The notes under the pieces: generated by a model
Database searches by the model: none
Seen by the model: only the letters and a program-made list of their open reading frames with translations
What the model was told of the DNA's origin: nothing
From: Tanytarsus gracilentus
Lineage: Eukaryota > Arthropoda > Insecta > Diptera > Chironomidae
Length of the DNA: 64,000 nucleotides
Reading direction: 5' to 3'
Assembly (NCBI GenBank): GCA_038502055.1
Contig: JAXRKN010000037.1
Span: 5,612,501-5,676,500 of the forward strand
Shown: positions 25,525 through 39,400 of the stretch, one piece after another
Layout: every line of letters begins with the position of its first letter
How positions within the stretch are numbered: position 1 is the stretch's first letter
Translations under genes and position numbers: made by a program

Positions 25525-28500
25525 AAAATAGAAAAAATCTTCCCAAAAATTTGCATAATTTTTTGATGTTCTTTGTTTCCATCATCAACAGCAGCAACAT
25601 TGCAAAAAGATGAGAGCGAAGGTTTTTAGATGAGGAGTTGAGGCGAGAAAAAAGGAACTTTTTTTAATGGAATTAATAATTTGAATTTTTCGTGTTGATT
25701 TATGATGTCTCGTTGGAGTTGAGGATGAGTTTTAATTAAAAACTTTTTTCTCTCACTTTCTCGCGTGAATTCTTCTTTCAGAATCCAACCTCAAAAATAT
25801 ATAATGATGATTATTATGGTTTACTAATTAGTAATTCAATTCCTCATTCATTCGCTAATTAAAATCGGCAGCATAACTTTTTTGCTGTTTCGAATGTTGT
25901 TGTGTAAAAAGCAGTACAAAGTTTTCCTAGGGATGAAATTTTATCAAGATTTTTATGTGAGAGAAAGATTTTTCAGATTTTTTAGTATTTATAATTTTAA
26001 GAAATTTACAAAAAAAGAAAATTAAAATTTTAACTTAAAATCCAAGCTGTTTTTTTAAATTAAATATACTATTAATCTTAAATTCCACACTGTACATCCC
26101 CAACCATCACAACTTGAAAATTCTTATTGCAATTTTAATTCTCACATTTGATTTTATTCTTTTTCTTTCTCTCCCTACCAGCACATCTGATCGTCATAAT
26201 AATTTAATTAGTCATGTTTGATTGTTTGGCACGTCAATCAAAATAATTGAAAACTGCATTGGAATCGCACTCATTCTTTAAACTCGCACGTAACCGATTT
26301 CCTTTTGTTGTTGTGTGCACTTGTACGTTCTTTTTTCACACATTACATTACCAACACACATCACCTCATATTCGCCGTAATTACCTGCAGTGTTCTCGCG
26401 CGGGTGAGAGATGGAGGAGAGAAGGGGAGTCGAGACGTAGACAATAATTATCACGATTTTTCACAACAAATTCCCAAACTCGTCATGATCTAAAGATCAG
26501 ATAAAAATTATGAAAAGATTTTTTTTCTCGTTCTTAATCTGACAAACGACGATGCAACAGCCTTGGCACTTTGCTTTACTCTCACACAATCAATTTAATG
26601 ATGGAAGCTACATTGTTAAGTTAATAAGTTAATTAAAAGGTAGAAAATGACCGAAAAAGTGTTTACAGTCGATGCGTGATTTTTAGTAGAAAATTTTTTA
26701 AGAAAGTTAAAAAAATTATTTTAAAATGAAACTTCAAATTATTTTAAGATTTTTAAAAACTCAGAAACCATTTTACTAAACTCAACAGTTTAATCAAAAA
26801 ACCCTCAAAAAAATGATTGTCAAAAATTCTTCAACATTTAATTTATTTTATGATATTTTTCATGAGTTTAATAACCAAAAAAAGAGAGTCGAGGAGTTAA
26901 AAACAATTTTACAGCTGTGAAAGGGAAACGACTCATTGCCGTCATACAGGCATGACCTTAAATGAGCTGCAATAACATTTTAGGCAGGTGTAGCATTTTA
27001 AAGAGGTGTATCAATTTCGTGTGCGGTAATTCAAGCTCTAAAACAAAGTCAAAAAAAATTCACTCAATTCTAAAAAAATTAACAAATCATGCCAAAAAAC
27101 GTCCACAATAGCAACAGCCTAAAAAATTACAACATTCAAGTTATACTTGTAAAAAAAATTTCAATAAGAAGAAACCTGCGGAAAGCAATAAATTCCCAAA
27201 AGGTGATCGGATATGTTGAACAAATGTGAGTTGCCTCAAAAGGACACATACTCACTCTGATGTGTACCTTATAAGAAAAATTATTATTTCCGCTGCATGT
27301 GACAAAATAACCGTTTCGAAAAAGAGAAGAACACAAAAAAGACGGCCGTAAAATTGCATTTTGCCTTTTTATCTTTTTATTACCTTCTCAACTCGCTCTC
27401 TCAAAAACTTTATGCTCGTGGACAAAAAAAAGCAGTAGTCAAACGACATTTGGCTAAACCGTTTTTTAAGCCATTATTCTTTTTCACTATGTTTAATTTT
27501 AAATTCATTGAATATTCATGATCGAATTTTTCCTTTATTCATTTGCTCGGAGGGCTAGTTTCCAAGTCCTTCCTGACTATACACAGTACAAGAGAGGAAA
27601 TAAATGTTGTCATCGGAAATGAATGGCTTTTTTTCAGCGACTCCGGCTATAGTTTTAAAAAATAATGAAAACAATTTTTTAACAATGTAAAACTTTTTTG
27701 CGATACACTCGATGGAGATGAAAAATGTTCAAGAGGTGGTCGCTGAAGATTGATTGCTAAAATTAATTTTAAACTTTTTCTTTTGCATTTTTATAAATTT
27801 AAAATTATGAAAATAATTTTACTCGAAGTAATGGCTTTAAATCAAATCACTAAATCATTTTATAATTAATTCAATTAAAAGTCCATCAAAATCTCGAAAG
27901 CCATTAACACCAAAGAACTTCTTACACTTAACAATGATCCCTTTATGATCACCACTAATTTCCCACTCAACGGACCTTGAGTAAAACTCACAAAAGTCGC
28001 ATCTAAATTGCGTAATTTAAAAATGCAATGACTGCAAATTTAATTGAAAGATTTTTCCTCAATTGAATTGTGCATGTGCAGGCAGGCAGGCATGTGAGAA
28101 AAAAAATGAAGAGTTCATGGCACAAAAATATTCCTCTTGTTTTATTGTTTAAATAGTTCCTCGACAGAGGCAGCAACAAAAGCGAGTTGACGATATGATT
28201 GCGTGCATCAAGCATCAAAAGCCACAAAGAGCCATTTTTACTCACTTTTTTTTCACACATGGGCAGTCAACTAAAAATTTACATTTTTATAAAAATTTAT
28301 TTATTGTTTGTAACAGCAAATAAAAGTAAATATTTCAACTGACAGTGTGGAGTGGAAAAATATGAAGGTAAAGAGCTCGAGTGAGGTACAAAAGTTATGT
28401 TATTTCATAAATTGCAACTCTCCATTTCCATCCACTAAAATGTGTCTTTGTTCGCTCGCTTGAGCTCAAAATTCATGAGCCATAGCCGCTCTGTTTTTTA

Positions 28501-31500
28501 GTGCTGTTGCCGTATGTCTTTGTCGAGTCAGAAACAAGCAACAATAATGTCTCTCTCACTCACTCCCTCTCTAATTGTCACTTCATATTGAAAGCAGCCA
28601 ATTGAAAACTGAAACGACATGGCACTGAGTGAGAGGCTAAAAGTACATTTTGCTTTAAGCCGAATTTCCGGTCACTCAATAATGAGGTTACAAAGGCGTA
28701 AAGGAACTTCTTTTGAGGGACTTTTCTGGCCATTTTAAATATTTCAGTTTAACACGTGGCTTTTGAGTTTAAAATCAATGAATCTTTTTAAACCACAAAA
28801 TTAGATGTTTTAAAATGTTTGTTGTTAGCGAATTTAATTAAATTTTCATAATCAAACCTTAAATTTGAAATTTAACGACAAATAATAAAAAAATATCTCT
28901 TCACATCATTATTTTTGGGTCTCTTAAGTGTTTACGCTCTTCTCTATTTAATTTGAGAACAACAAATTGTTTTTCACTTAGCGCAGAACAGAGAAAATAA
29001 AGAATAACAAAAAATTTAAAAACTTTTCTAACATTTTATCAAGCGAGAATATTTTTAAAGTCTCCTCGTTTATGAACTGATTTATTTTCACTTTATAGTT
29101 ATCGTTAACATTTTTATTATGTATTTATTTGCATGAAATTACGAGGCAGTAAAAATTTTAGGTGTTTAGGCTAGAGAACGATTTTGAAAGTCTCTTTTTA
29201 CATCCATGGCAACAAAGTCGCTCATTAAACTATGAATTGTTGAATTTTATGCCTTTCTGAAACTATTTAACATGTTTTTAATGCTTTTTTCTCCTTTTTT
29301 TGTTTTCTTCTGAAATCTCAATTTACTCAACGATGATTGAGTGAACTTTTTTGCTGCTTGAAATTTCTTAATCACTTCACATTAGGGAAGTTCTCTGATA
29401 ATGTTGCATCAAATTTTTACTCAAAGTCTAACCCTTCGAAAAAAAATTCAAAAAATTCAAATCCGTTGAAAAAATAATTTTTATTCACATGTGGAAGATT
29501 TATAAAAAAATTAAATTAGCGACTAAAAAATTTTAAATTCTTTAAAATTAATTCCATCTGAAGTTATTGCAGCATTGAGTAATCTAACTTTATATGATAT
29601 CCAAAATTAATGAAACCCTAAAGTTCCTGTAACTTTCTTAACTTTCACCGTTTGCCGATTCCTTTCGCTTAATTTTTGATACTCTCTGTAGTCATTTCAG
29701 CTACAACAATTTTCTTTGCAAACAACGGAACATATTCGACGAGCCTTCTTCTCTTAAGGATATTTTTTTCGTTCGAACGCTTGAAAATTTTTAAAATTAA
29801 CAAAATCTCATGAAAATTACATTTTTTACTTACTATTTTATATAATTAATCAAAATTCTTCACTTAAATTCAACTTTTTATGAAAATTCCACAATTCGAT
29901 TAAAAAATATTTAATAATAAATTTTTTTATTTATAACAAAAAATGCAACTAACAACCAACGGTTAAAAAAAATTTGAATTCGAAGGGAACTTAACTTTTA
30001 ACTGTCAATCTCCTCACACTCGCAAAAATATTAATTTAATTTATTTCTCAGTGATTTCCACACGTAAACATTAATTTTAGCATTAAATAAATAGAAAAAA
30101 ATAGCGAGAATTTTATCATATTTTTTAAAAATACTTTCAACAAGAAAAAAGTAGTAAAAAATCATAAAACAGTTCAAGCGTGAGGAGATTGACAGATCTA
30201 AAATTAATTTTATTAAATTAATTAAAAATCTTGGAGAAAAGAAAAATATTATCCTCGAAAGTATTCTAATCGAAGAAATTTTTGCAATTAAAAAATTAGT
30301 AGTGATAGAAGAAAAATTTCACAAAAAAAATTATTAAAGAAAGTCTTGGTTAAAAGAGCTTTGGTAGAATCCACCATTAATTGAATGAAAAGTTTCTTTT
30401 TTAGGGAAGTTTTTTACGATCACATTTTTACGATTTATTTTTTTCGACCAACAATTTTATTAATTTAACACCTTAATTAAGAAACATGTTTTGGACTTTT
30501 TATATTTTTTCATGTTCTTTCCGTTAGTTTTTTTATATTTTAATTCTGAATTAATTTTTTTTCCATTGCAAGCGCTTTTCAAACAATAAAATTGCCATCA
30601 ACATGATTTTTAATAACTTTTTTAACATGCGTGTGTGATTTCGAAGACGGAAAAAAATGTGAGAAAAGCTAAAAATTAAGTCATAACTGTCACTTTTGAT
30701 ACTGAATTTTGCAAATTTTGAAAAGTTTCATTAATTTTTTGGTATGATTTCTAAAAATTGATAAACTCAATGTTTAAAGTAGAATAAAAATGTTAAAGAC
30801 ATTCTGAATCCAATTTACCTACATTTGTATGCAAATTTAGTAGACACCGCGATAAATCTTAAATTTATTCTCAAACTTACGCAATGAAAGCCACACAACT
30901 TGAACTTGAAAGTAAAACCATAAGATGGAAGCTAAATAATGACAGTCATCTCCATGTTTGCATGCAACCAACAGCAAATAAGTCAACAAATGAACTCTAT
31001 TTAACCACATAAGCTAGTAATTGCTGTAGCATGAAAGAAAATAAGAGAGAATGAAAAACTGCTCATGCATAACACTTTGCCTTCTCTGTTGCACTTAATT
31101 GCGATTAAAAACCGTAGAAGAAAAATTTATGCCTTTTATTTGCTGTAGTAACAATGATAGATCATGATCAAGTAAAAGAAAAAAGAGTGAGAGAGAGAAG
31201 AAAGCAAAAGAAGAAGAAATGTCATATCATTAGTGTTCATCAGCGTGAATTTTATTATATTGAAGTATCATTCCTCTTCGCTCTCTCTCGCTCCCTTTTG
31301 CACCGGCACAACTCCATCAATTTTACTCACATTCATGCCTTGCTTACTTATAGCTTGTGTGTTTGAGACAGTTTTATGTCGGCTAAAGATAGTAATTTTT
31401 CAACATCAAAAAATTATATTTTTTGCTTTTTCATTGTATTTTACACTTCATATCATTTTACTCTTATTAGGTCTGCTTCGATTCTTATGCTCCTTTGACA

Positions 31501-32775
31501 ATTGCTCTTATTTAATTTTAAGTGACGCCACCGGAGAGACCGAAAATGTAAAATTAATAATTTGTTAAAAATTGCAGTAAAGAATTTTTTTTCTTATAAA
31601 TATTTTTGAGAACATTCACTGTTTTATTATAACTAACTAATAAAGGAGGATCATTTTTTTTGTCGTACTCAAAACCCTTATATAAAAATTCTTTCGCCCT
31701 CCTTATTTATTTATGTGTGGGTTTCTAATCGAGATTGCGGTAAAGTAAGTGAAAATTTCCTAAAGTAAAACATCATCAAAAAATTGACCATATGATGACG
31801 GTCGCTGTCACTTACTGAATGCCTTTCTTTAAAAAAAATACCGGAACTAATAAATTTACTTTTACTTCACAAATTGTAAGGATCCCAGGAGATCTCGAAA
31901 GGACATTCATACCGAGAAATTTTTATACAACTCAACATTAAAAAAATAATAACCGTGGAAGTTGAAAACATTTACGGAAACTTTTTTTATCCCTCATTCA
32001 CTGATCTTACGAAGTTGATAAGAAAAAGACACACAGAAATAACAGGTGTTGCATTAACGCAGGCTGTAAAAGCGTTATGTACAGGAATTTAACTAAAGAC
32101 GACGACGACATGTCTCAATGTCTTCAATCCATTAATTATTTTCACCAAAAATCCATCAAGGGGCAAAAATTATTATGCAGGCAAGTTTTGGCGGTTGAAT
32201 ATTCAAAAAATTCACCTAATAAAATTCTAACTGCACACAAGCTGTGTTTTATTCATCAATCATCATCAGTTGCAAATAAAAACAAAACACCATGGTCAGA
32301 TGGAAAAGTATTTCATGAATGAACATTCCATGTACTTTTTTTCGCTATTTGTCTGTCCGTTAATAAAGCAATTATTTTTCCATTTACTGAGAATTGAGAG
32401 AGAAATTTTTATATTCTCATTACGAATAATTAAATCCAAAGTATCTTTTTGCATTCTTTTCCGCTAAAATAACTTCATGCCATAGTCACATGCATCGTCA
32501 GTTATTTCAATGGTAATATTTTTTTTACTATAATATCCAATAAACAAACGCGGGTCTCTGGTGGAATGAAATATTTTCCATAAATTTTCATGCGGTTTCG
32601 TGAGAGAAGAATTTTGTGATATTTAGCAACAATGTTTGAAGAAGTCAAGTGCGAGAGAGGAAAAATGAGTTAATTAATGCTAAGGAGTGTTTACCTATGC
32701 TAATTTAATTTATAAACACACAATATATGAATGATACACATGTGAGAGAGTCATTGACAGTGAATAATAATGTTG
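25525..32775. other. Gene desert, 7.3 kb
   Basis: No supported gene. Reading frames up to about 111 codons (31233-31568) are hydrophobic or Ser/Leu-rich chance frames. The only structure I recognised is the inverted repeat at 30003-30198, listed separately. Confidence 0.4.
30003..30198. repeat. Short inverted repeat pair, MITE-like
   Basis: CTGTCAATCTCCTCAC at about 30003-30018 is matched by its reverse complement GTGAGGAGATTGACAG at about 30182-30197. The element is about 195 bp long, with an AT-rich interior and no ORF. The size fits a miniature inverted-repeat element, but I see no clear target-site duplication, so this is tentative. Confidence 0.4.
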
Positions 32776-32962
32776 AATTATAGCTCCGCTATATATTAAT
32801 TTTGATTTTTCCAAAACCTGTTTTCGACCCCTAGTGCCAAGACATTACATTGTGCAATACCAAAACATATACTCAAATGATAGGCCTAGTCAAACCCTAC
32901 AAACTGGCGAAAACAGATTTGAAATCGGTTGCTCCTACGAGGAGTTAGAGCCATTTAAGTCA

Positions 32963-33023
32963 TCTTACTTTCTCACTTTCTCACTTTCTTACTTTCTTAC
33001 TTTCTTACTTTCTTACTTTCTCA
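32963..33023 (+). repeat. 8-bp minisatellite (ACTTTCTT) in copy A
   Basis: About seven units of ACTTTCTT or ACTTTCTC lie head to tail, ending in CTCACGATCTTAG. Copy B has a shorter, irregular version at about 35843-35884, so the array length varies between copies of the same element. Confidence 0.8.
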
Positions 33024-33199
33024 CGATCTTAGTGGGCGGCATATCTCAAGAACGGCTGGTCGGATTTCACTCGGGTTTGTGGCTAAAGATCGGATTTTGG
33101 TTCTAGTTGTGCAAGAAGTATTTTGTTTTGAGGTACGACCCTCCAAGGACCGTCCGTGAGTGCAAAAATGTCCTTTTTCATACAAATTTTCTCTTATAT

Positions 33200-33788
33200 G
33201 GCTTCATGGGTATCGTTGAACTCGTCATTGCATCAGGAATCGATTGACATAGACGATTTTTGAGGAATGTCCATCATGGCCGCCCAGGAGTGCCACTAAT
33301 GTCCATTTTTCAGAACTATGGCTTCATGGGTATCGTTGAACTCGTGATTGCACCAGGAATCGATTGACATTAATGATTTTTGATGAATGTCCATCATGGC
33401 CGGCCAGGAGTGCCACTAATGTCCATTTTTTAGAACTGTGGCTTCATGTATGTCGTTGAACTCGTCATTGCATCGGGAATCGATTGACACTGACGATTTT
33501 TGAGGAATGTCCATCATGGCCGGCCAGGAGTGCCACTAATGTCCATTTTTCAGAACTATGGCTTCATGTATGTCGTTGAACTCGTCATTGCATCGGGAAT
33601 CGAATGGAACTGACGATTTTTGAGGAATGTCCATCATGACCGGCCAGGAGTGCCACTAATGTCCATTTTTTAGAACTGTGGCTTCATGTATGTCGTTGAA
33701 CTCGTCATTGCATCGGGAATCGATTGACATTGAAATTTTTTTGAGGAATGTCCATCATGGCCGGCCAGGAGTGCCACTAATGCCCATT
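33200..33788 (+). repeat. 120-bp tandem array, about 4.9 units
   Basis: Units start at 33200, 33320, 33440, 33560 and 33680, exactly 120 bp apart. Each opens with GGCTTCATG, contains CGTTGAACTCGT, GAATCGATTG and TGAGGAATGTCCATCATG, and closes with GTGCCACTAATGTCCATTTT. The last unit has a one-base shift and is cut short. Variants such as GGGTATCG versus TGTATGTCG are shared between units, as expected of local duplication. Copy B holds two to three units, and a diverged single unit lies near 47773-47892. Confidence 0.85.
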
Positions 33789-33856
33789 GCAACGGAGTAG
33801 GGTACTAATCTATGCGGAGCTATTGGAAATGGCAACGCCGTTTGCAGACCCATCTT

Positions 33857-35657
33857 GTATTTTAATTACATGTGATTCCAATTTTAATTTAATTTACACA
33901 TGTTATATAATATCGTCAAAAAGAAAAATAAAAGTTTTCGATGAGATAATTATGGAAAAAGAGTGTTGGAGTTCATTACCAAAACAAACATATGGTAAAT
34001 AAGTGATTTTTGCATATATTTTATATTCAAATTAAGTAACTTGAATCTCTTTGCCGTCTTTCCACAACCACTACGTTGTGCGGCTTTTTTTCTCTTAATT
34101 CATTCATTATTTTATTACTTTATTTCCATCTCTTACCCAGACTTCTGCTTAAATGCATTTTAATTAATCAAACACACAAAAAAATTTGTTTAAAATTAAT
34201 TTAAATTTTATTCATTGTTAAATGTGTATTTAGACATTTTTTTCTCAATTGTTTCTTAGCTCTATAACTAATTATGATCAAGATGAGAGTGTGCGCGGCA
34301 TGATGATTGATTAAATTTTTTATTACTAATTGACTCATTTAAATATTGTAAATTTTAATGTTTTAGATTTGTAATTGAATCTTTACATGGAAATAAATTC
34401 ATCATTTTTAAAAAGTGTTAATAAAAATTTTAAAGATGAGTTCGAATCCTAATTATTACAGTAAATTTATAAGAATGTTTTTCAAGCTTTGACTTTTTTT
34501 GAAAATTCCCTTGCTGTTTTTATGACATTTTTTTGCCTACAGACAGCAACTGCTAAACAACTTGTTCATTGACTGAATGCAAATGCAGCAAATATATCGA
34601 CAGATAATCAAATTCATAAACTTTGCATACATTAACGTCAAACAGTTTTTTCTCTTTTTTTATTTTAAAATTTCATTTGATGTCAAAGACATTTCAAGTA
34701 GCAATTTTTGCTTTTTCCACCTCAATTATTATCATTACTCGATGTACTTTCATCGAGAAGAGTAAAAATAATGAGTTTTTCCCACTTTACATCGTGCCAT
34801 AGAGCGCAAAGAGATGTCACGAATGTTATGCATGCAGAAAAAAGAAGCCGTTGAAATATAACGAAAGAAAAGAAGAAAAATTCGAGGAGGAAAAGCAAAG
34901 TGGAAAACTCATCAACAACAGCAACAACAAACGCTCTTTACGAACCACTTGACTTGCTCTTCTCGAGTGTAGTTTTGAGATTGAAATTTTTCTCGCTCTC
35001 TCTTTCTCTTTCTTACGCTTGCACACTCTCTCGCAATACACAAAAGTATTTTCCCCTTCGTATATGTGTGTGCTTCTATCGCCAACACTAGCTGCCATCT
35101 GTATGAGGGAGTGAACTAGCAATATATTTCCTCATTCTCCGTTTCATGTTTGCCTTGTGGGCGTTCTACGCAAGTGTTTTTCGTCTATTGCGATTGTTTT
35201 AACGTCACTTGCCAACAATCGTGATGGAAAGAGACAACGCGAACAAAATGGATGAACTTTGTAGTGAAACAATGAGACTTTTTTGCCATTCTTTTCTTCT
35301 TTATTGTGTGAGGCTTTGTTGGATTTAATTTTGAATAAATGCAAAAGATATCGCTAGTGTTTTGAATTTCCTCCACCGGTAGAGACACTTTGGGAAAATT
35401 TTCCTGTTCATTTTATTTATTTTTTTGTGCTTGTTAGATGAAAGAAAATTCAATTTTTTCTCCTGTGGAATATCATCAAAAATAGTTCATAATTTTTCAA
35501 CTACTGCACTCCACATTCAGCACAGCGATTGTGTGTCGTAAAAAATTGAGCATAAAAAATATCTATTGAAGATTATGTTGCAGGAAAAATTGATTTTATT
35601 GAATATTCTTTTTCATTTTTACACTTTGAGATTCTTATTGAATGGTTTTATGAAGTG
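33857..35657. other. Intergenic DNA between the two dispersed repeat copies
   Basis: About 1.8 kb with no supported gene. A pyrimidine-rich CTCTCTCTTTCTCTTTCTT stretch lies near 34995-35013. Opposed frames at 34826-35122 and 34900-35091 are both low complexity. Confidence 0.4.
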
Positions 35658-36497
35658 AATTATAGCTCCGCTATATATTAATTTTGGATTTCTCCAAAAC
35701 CAGTTTTTGGCCCCTAGTGCCAAGACATTACATTGTGCAATATCAAAACATATACTCAAATGATAGGCCTAGTCAAACCCTACAAACTGGCGAAAACAGA
35801 TTTGAAATCGGTTATCCTCAGAGTTAGAGCCATTTAAGTCATTTACTTTCTTACTTTCTCACTTTCTTCTTTCTTACTTTCTCACGATCTTAGTGGGCGG
35901 CATATCTCAAGAACGGCTGGTCGGATTTGACTCGGGTTTGTGGCTAAAGATCGGGTTTTGGTTCTAGTTGTGCAAGAAGTATTTAGTTTTGAGGTACGAC
36001 CCTCCAAGGACCGTCCCTGAGTGCAAAAAGGTCCTTTTTCATACAAATTTTCTCTTATATGGCTTCATGGGTATCGTTGAACTCGTAATTGGACCAGGAA
36101 TCGATTGGCATTGACGATTTTTGAGGAGTGTCCATCATGGACGGCCAGGAGTGCCACTAATGTCCATTTTTCAGAACTATGGCTTCATGTATGTCGTTGA
36201 ACTCGTCATTCTATTTTCTCGCTTATCCATTTCTTCTATCCTCGCATTTGTTTTTCTTGGCGGCTGTCGATATTTGTCCTCGTCGTCGGTCGATTGCTTT
36301 TTGAGTTCTTTGGCGGGGGGCCCTAGTCTTTCGAAGTATGGCTTCTGTATGTCGTTGACTCGTCATGCTAGGAATCGATTGAATGACGATTTTTGAGGAA
36401 TGTCCATCTGGTGGCCAGGGGCCTATGTCTTTAGAAATGGGGTAAATCTAAGAAGGGGCTATTGGAAATGGCAACGCCGTTTGCAGACCCATCTTGT
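35658..36497 (+). mobile_element. Dispersed repeat copy B, shorter and interrupted
   Basis: The start, body and end match copy A: TATAGCTCCGCTATATA at the start and GCAACGCCGTTTGCAGACCC then ATCTTGT at the end. The body is highly similar by eye. The 120-bp array is reduced to units starting at 36061 and 36181 plus a decayed unit from about 36338. The second unit stops after ACTCGTCATT, where about 127 bp of unrelated, GC-richer sequence (36211-36337) is inserted or substituted. It encodes no protein. Confidence 0.65.
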
Positions 36498-39400
36498 TTT
36501 TTTTACAAGTCAATGAAGTTATTTAATAAAGAATTTTGTGATATAATTTTTAAAATTTTTTAGTTTGTTGATTGAATTAAAATTTAAATAAAGTTTTAGA
36601 AATTATATCATTCCTTTAAATCATATTTCATCGCTAGGTGAACAAAAATTAAATCAAAATATGTCTAATGTCTATTTAATGACCATTGCCACCCTAACGT
36701 CGATATCGATTTTTAGCTAATAAATTATTCTCAAACGAATTTGCATATAAAATTGCTCTTAAATTTAACGCAAATAAAATTATCGATTTTAACTCAAAAA
36801 TTTTCTCTTTAAAGCTTTTTGCATCATCATTCTGAAAAAGATCTTTTGCAAATCCTCTTTTAAATATTTTCTATATCCCAAAATAATTTTTGTCCCTCTC
36901 GGCTCTAAAAAACGATAATAAAATTATTATAGCTGTGTTTAGATTTGAATCCGGACTTTTTTTTTATAGAAAATAAAAATATTTTTTAAATGCATCATAA
37001 ATAAATGCTAAAAACAACAAAATTGCCTTAAAGGTCGCTGCATATCGTCATTAATCTGTCTCGTTTCATCTTTCAGTCCCTTCGCTCGCACACGCACACA
37101 GAGGCAACATCCAAAGTCTTCTTTTTTTATTGTGGTTAAATCGTCATAAAATTTTATTTATACACACCGTACTTTATCTCCATTTAATCGTTACACTTCT
37201 AGTCTAAAAATAAAAATTTGCATAATTATTTTCCTCGCTCTCGCACTGACTCATAGTAAAGTGCGCCGGGGTGTGCTTTAAAGAGTTTTTTCTGCACTCT
37301 TTTTGCTGCTGTTATCTTCTCTCGCTCAATTCTTTTCATTGTGTTTATGTAGACAGTATTTTGACCTTTTTCACAGTTAAAATTGTAAATTATATTCTTA
37401 TCATGCAACACTCTCACTGCTAGCGAAGAATGAGAATGAGATGAACTGAGACACTGTGAGCCAGTGAGTGTTTTTTTTTGCGGGAGCACATCGGATAATT
37501 CTACAACCCCATTTTTTATCGATAAATCGATATTTTTTTCAGAATATAAACACACAAAAGAAAAAAGTATGAAATTATTTTTTAAAACATAACGCAAAAG
37601 TTGTTGATCCTCGTGAAGAGTGGGAATTTTTCGACTTACATATTGCATGCATTTGAGAATAAGCATGTGAGAAAGAGAAAAGAAGAAGAGAATAAAGTTT
37701 TCATGACTTAATGCGACAATTTGCATAAATTTTTCTTCGTTTTTTTACGATTTTCCTTTTCTAAAAAGGTGCCGGTGGTGTTTGTAGCTTGAAACGAAAG
37801 GAAAGAGAGAAACGCCAGCAAGGAAGTTTGATTGTAGGAAGAATTATCAGACATTCATACTTTATATGAGTGTAGAATGGGGCTGTCAGGAAATTAGGTA
37901 ACATTTTTTGACTTTCTAGGATATTTTTGCAAATTTTTAACAGAAGTTCTAAAAATTTGGCAAAAGCCTTTAAATATTTTTAAAAAATTAATTTTGCATA
38001 TTTAAATTGATTAAAATTTCTCATTACTTAAGTCATCACAATTAAAAAGTCCTTTTTCCATTTTAAAGCCTTGAAATTTTAAATTACATCTCTGAGAGAG
38101 AGAAATTATCCCGTACGTGTCTACCTAACAATGAAAATTACAATAAACAACGGAGAGCATTACGAAAAGTCCCCACAACAATATTCACGCATGCCCACCG
38201 TGGTCGTCGTCGCCCGTAGTAACACTCACAGGGTTGAGAGAAGACATTTGGAAAGTAAACGTAGCGTAAACAGGAATTGTGTGTGGATGTTATTTATGCG
38301 TATTTAATAAAGCAAAATTTACAATTCGCTAGGTGCATTTTGTTGACGTCAACGATATCCTCACTCTCAAGCAATGGCAGCGACTATGCAAAGATGCAGT
38401 GTGCATGCGAGCAACAATCACAGTATAAGGAAGCTAATTTGAATTTAAATTCCAACAACATAGCCATTTCGTGTCCTAATGTGTCAACTTCTATTGCCTT
38501 GCTCCAATGCAAAATGGACAATGCACAAAGCACAATGTGTTTTACATGCATGTAATGATTGTTGTTGCTTTGTCTTTTCAAACTACTCAATGAGAAAAAA
38601 AAATAGTTGAATTTATGGCACATCACAGTGCTTCTTCCTTTTACTAATGTTTTGCTGATACTTCCTGGAATTTATTGAACATTTAGAAGGACAATAAAAG
38701 TTTATGTAAATGCTATGAAAGGGGGAAGCTTTAACTATGAATATGATCTTGATTTTAAATGACAAATAATTTTTTATTTCATTTATTTAGTTGGCAATAA
38801 AATTAATTAAAATTTTATTTTTATCAACGTGATAATTTTTTAAAATTTCATTTTAAAAATGAACATTAAAGATTTTAAAAATGCTTCATACTTTAAAAAA
38901 GGTAAAATTGAATACTTTTTATTCCACGACCTAAATTACAGGCTCAATTTTTTTGTATCAACAATCAGACAATTATTTTTTTTTTACCATCCATTGATGA
39001 AATTTCCATTTCTCCATCTCGTTAGCTTGTTGACACTCAGCTCATCTCTCCAATTTTGACACAAAAAGTGGCACTCGCCAAAAAAAAAAGTTTCTATAAA
39101 TTCCGTTAAAAAATTATTTTTATTCCACACTCATTTTTTCGTCACAATCATCACAACGAGAGAGCTGAAAATGTAAATGCAATTAAGAATGCTATTGTCC
39201 ATTAAACGATCCTCACTCGTAGCTATTCATTTAGCGAACAGAGAGACAGAAAAAATACGTCTCGTTCGACTTGGACGCGCATTTAATGAAAAATAATTAT
39301 GGCTACGTTGTGATGCAAATTATTCCAAACATCGATTTTTCATTCTTTAATTGTGAGAGCTCTCACTCGCTGTGTGCTGACAAAAAATTATTAAAGCATG

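Larger units (their letters stand above)
32776..33856 (+). mobile_element. Dispersed repeat copy A with two internal tandem arrays
   Basis: This copy begins with TATAGCTCCGCTATATA and ends with CAACGCCGTTTGCAGACCCA then TCTTGT. Both ends and most of the body recur at 35658-36497 in the same order and orientation. TAGCTCCGC at the start is matched by GCGGAGCTA at about 33812-33820, a short inverted repeat near the ends. In order it holds a unique 5' part, an ACTTTCTT 8-bp array, a unique block with CTCAAGAACGGCTGGTCGG, and a 120-bp tandem array. No transposase or reverse transcriptase is encoded; the 90-codon frame at 32834 is repeat sequence. It is probably non-autonomous. I do not recognise the family. 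Confidence 0.65.

Noticed and set aside
32834..33106. 90-codon plus-strand frame
   Set aside because: It lies wholly in dispersed repeat copy A, and the SYFLTF repeats are the 8-bp array in translation.
37226..37726. 166-codon minus-strand reading frame
   Set aside because: No domain, signal peptide or partner exons are visible. Codon content follows local AT-rich and GAGA-rich sequence, and chance frames of this size are possible in a window this long.
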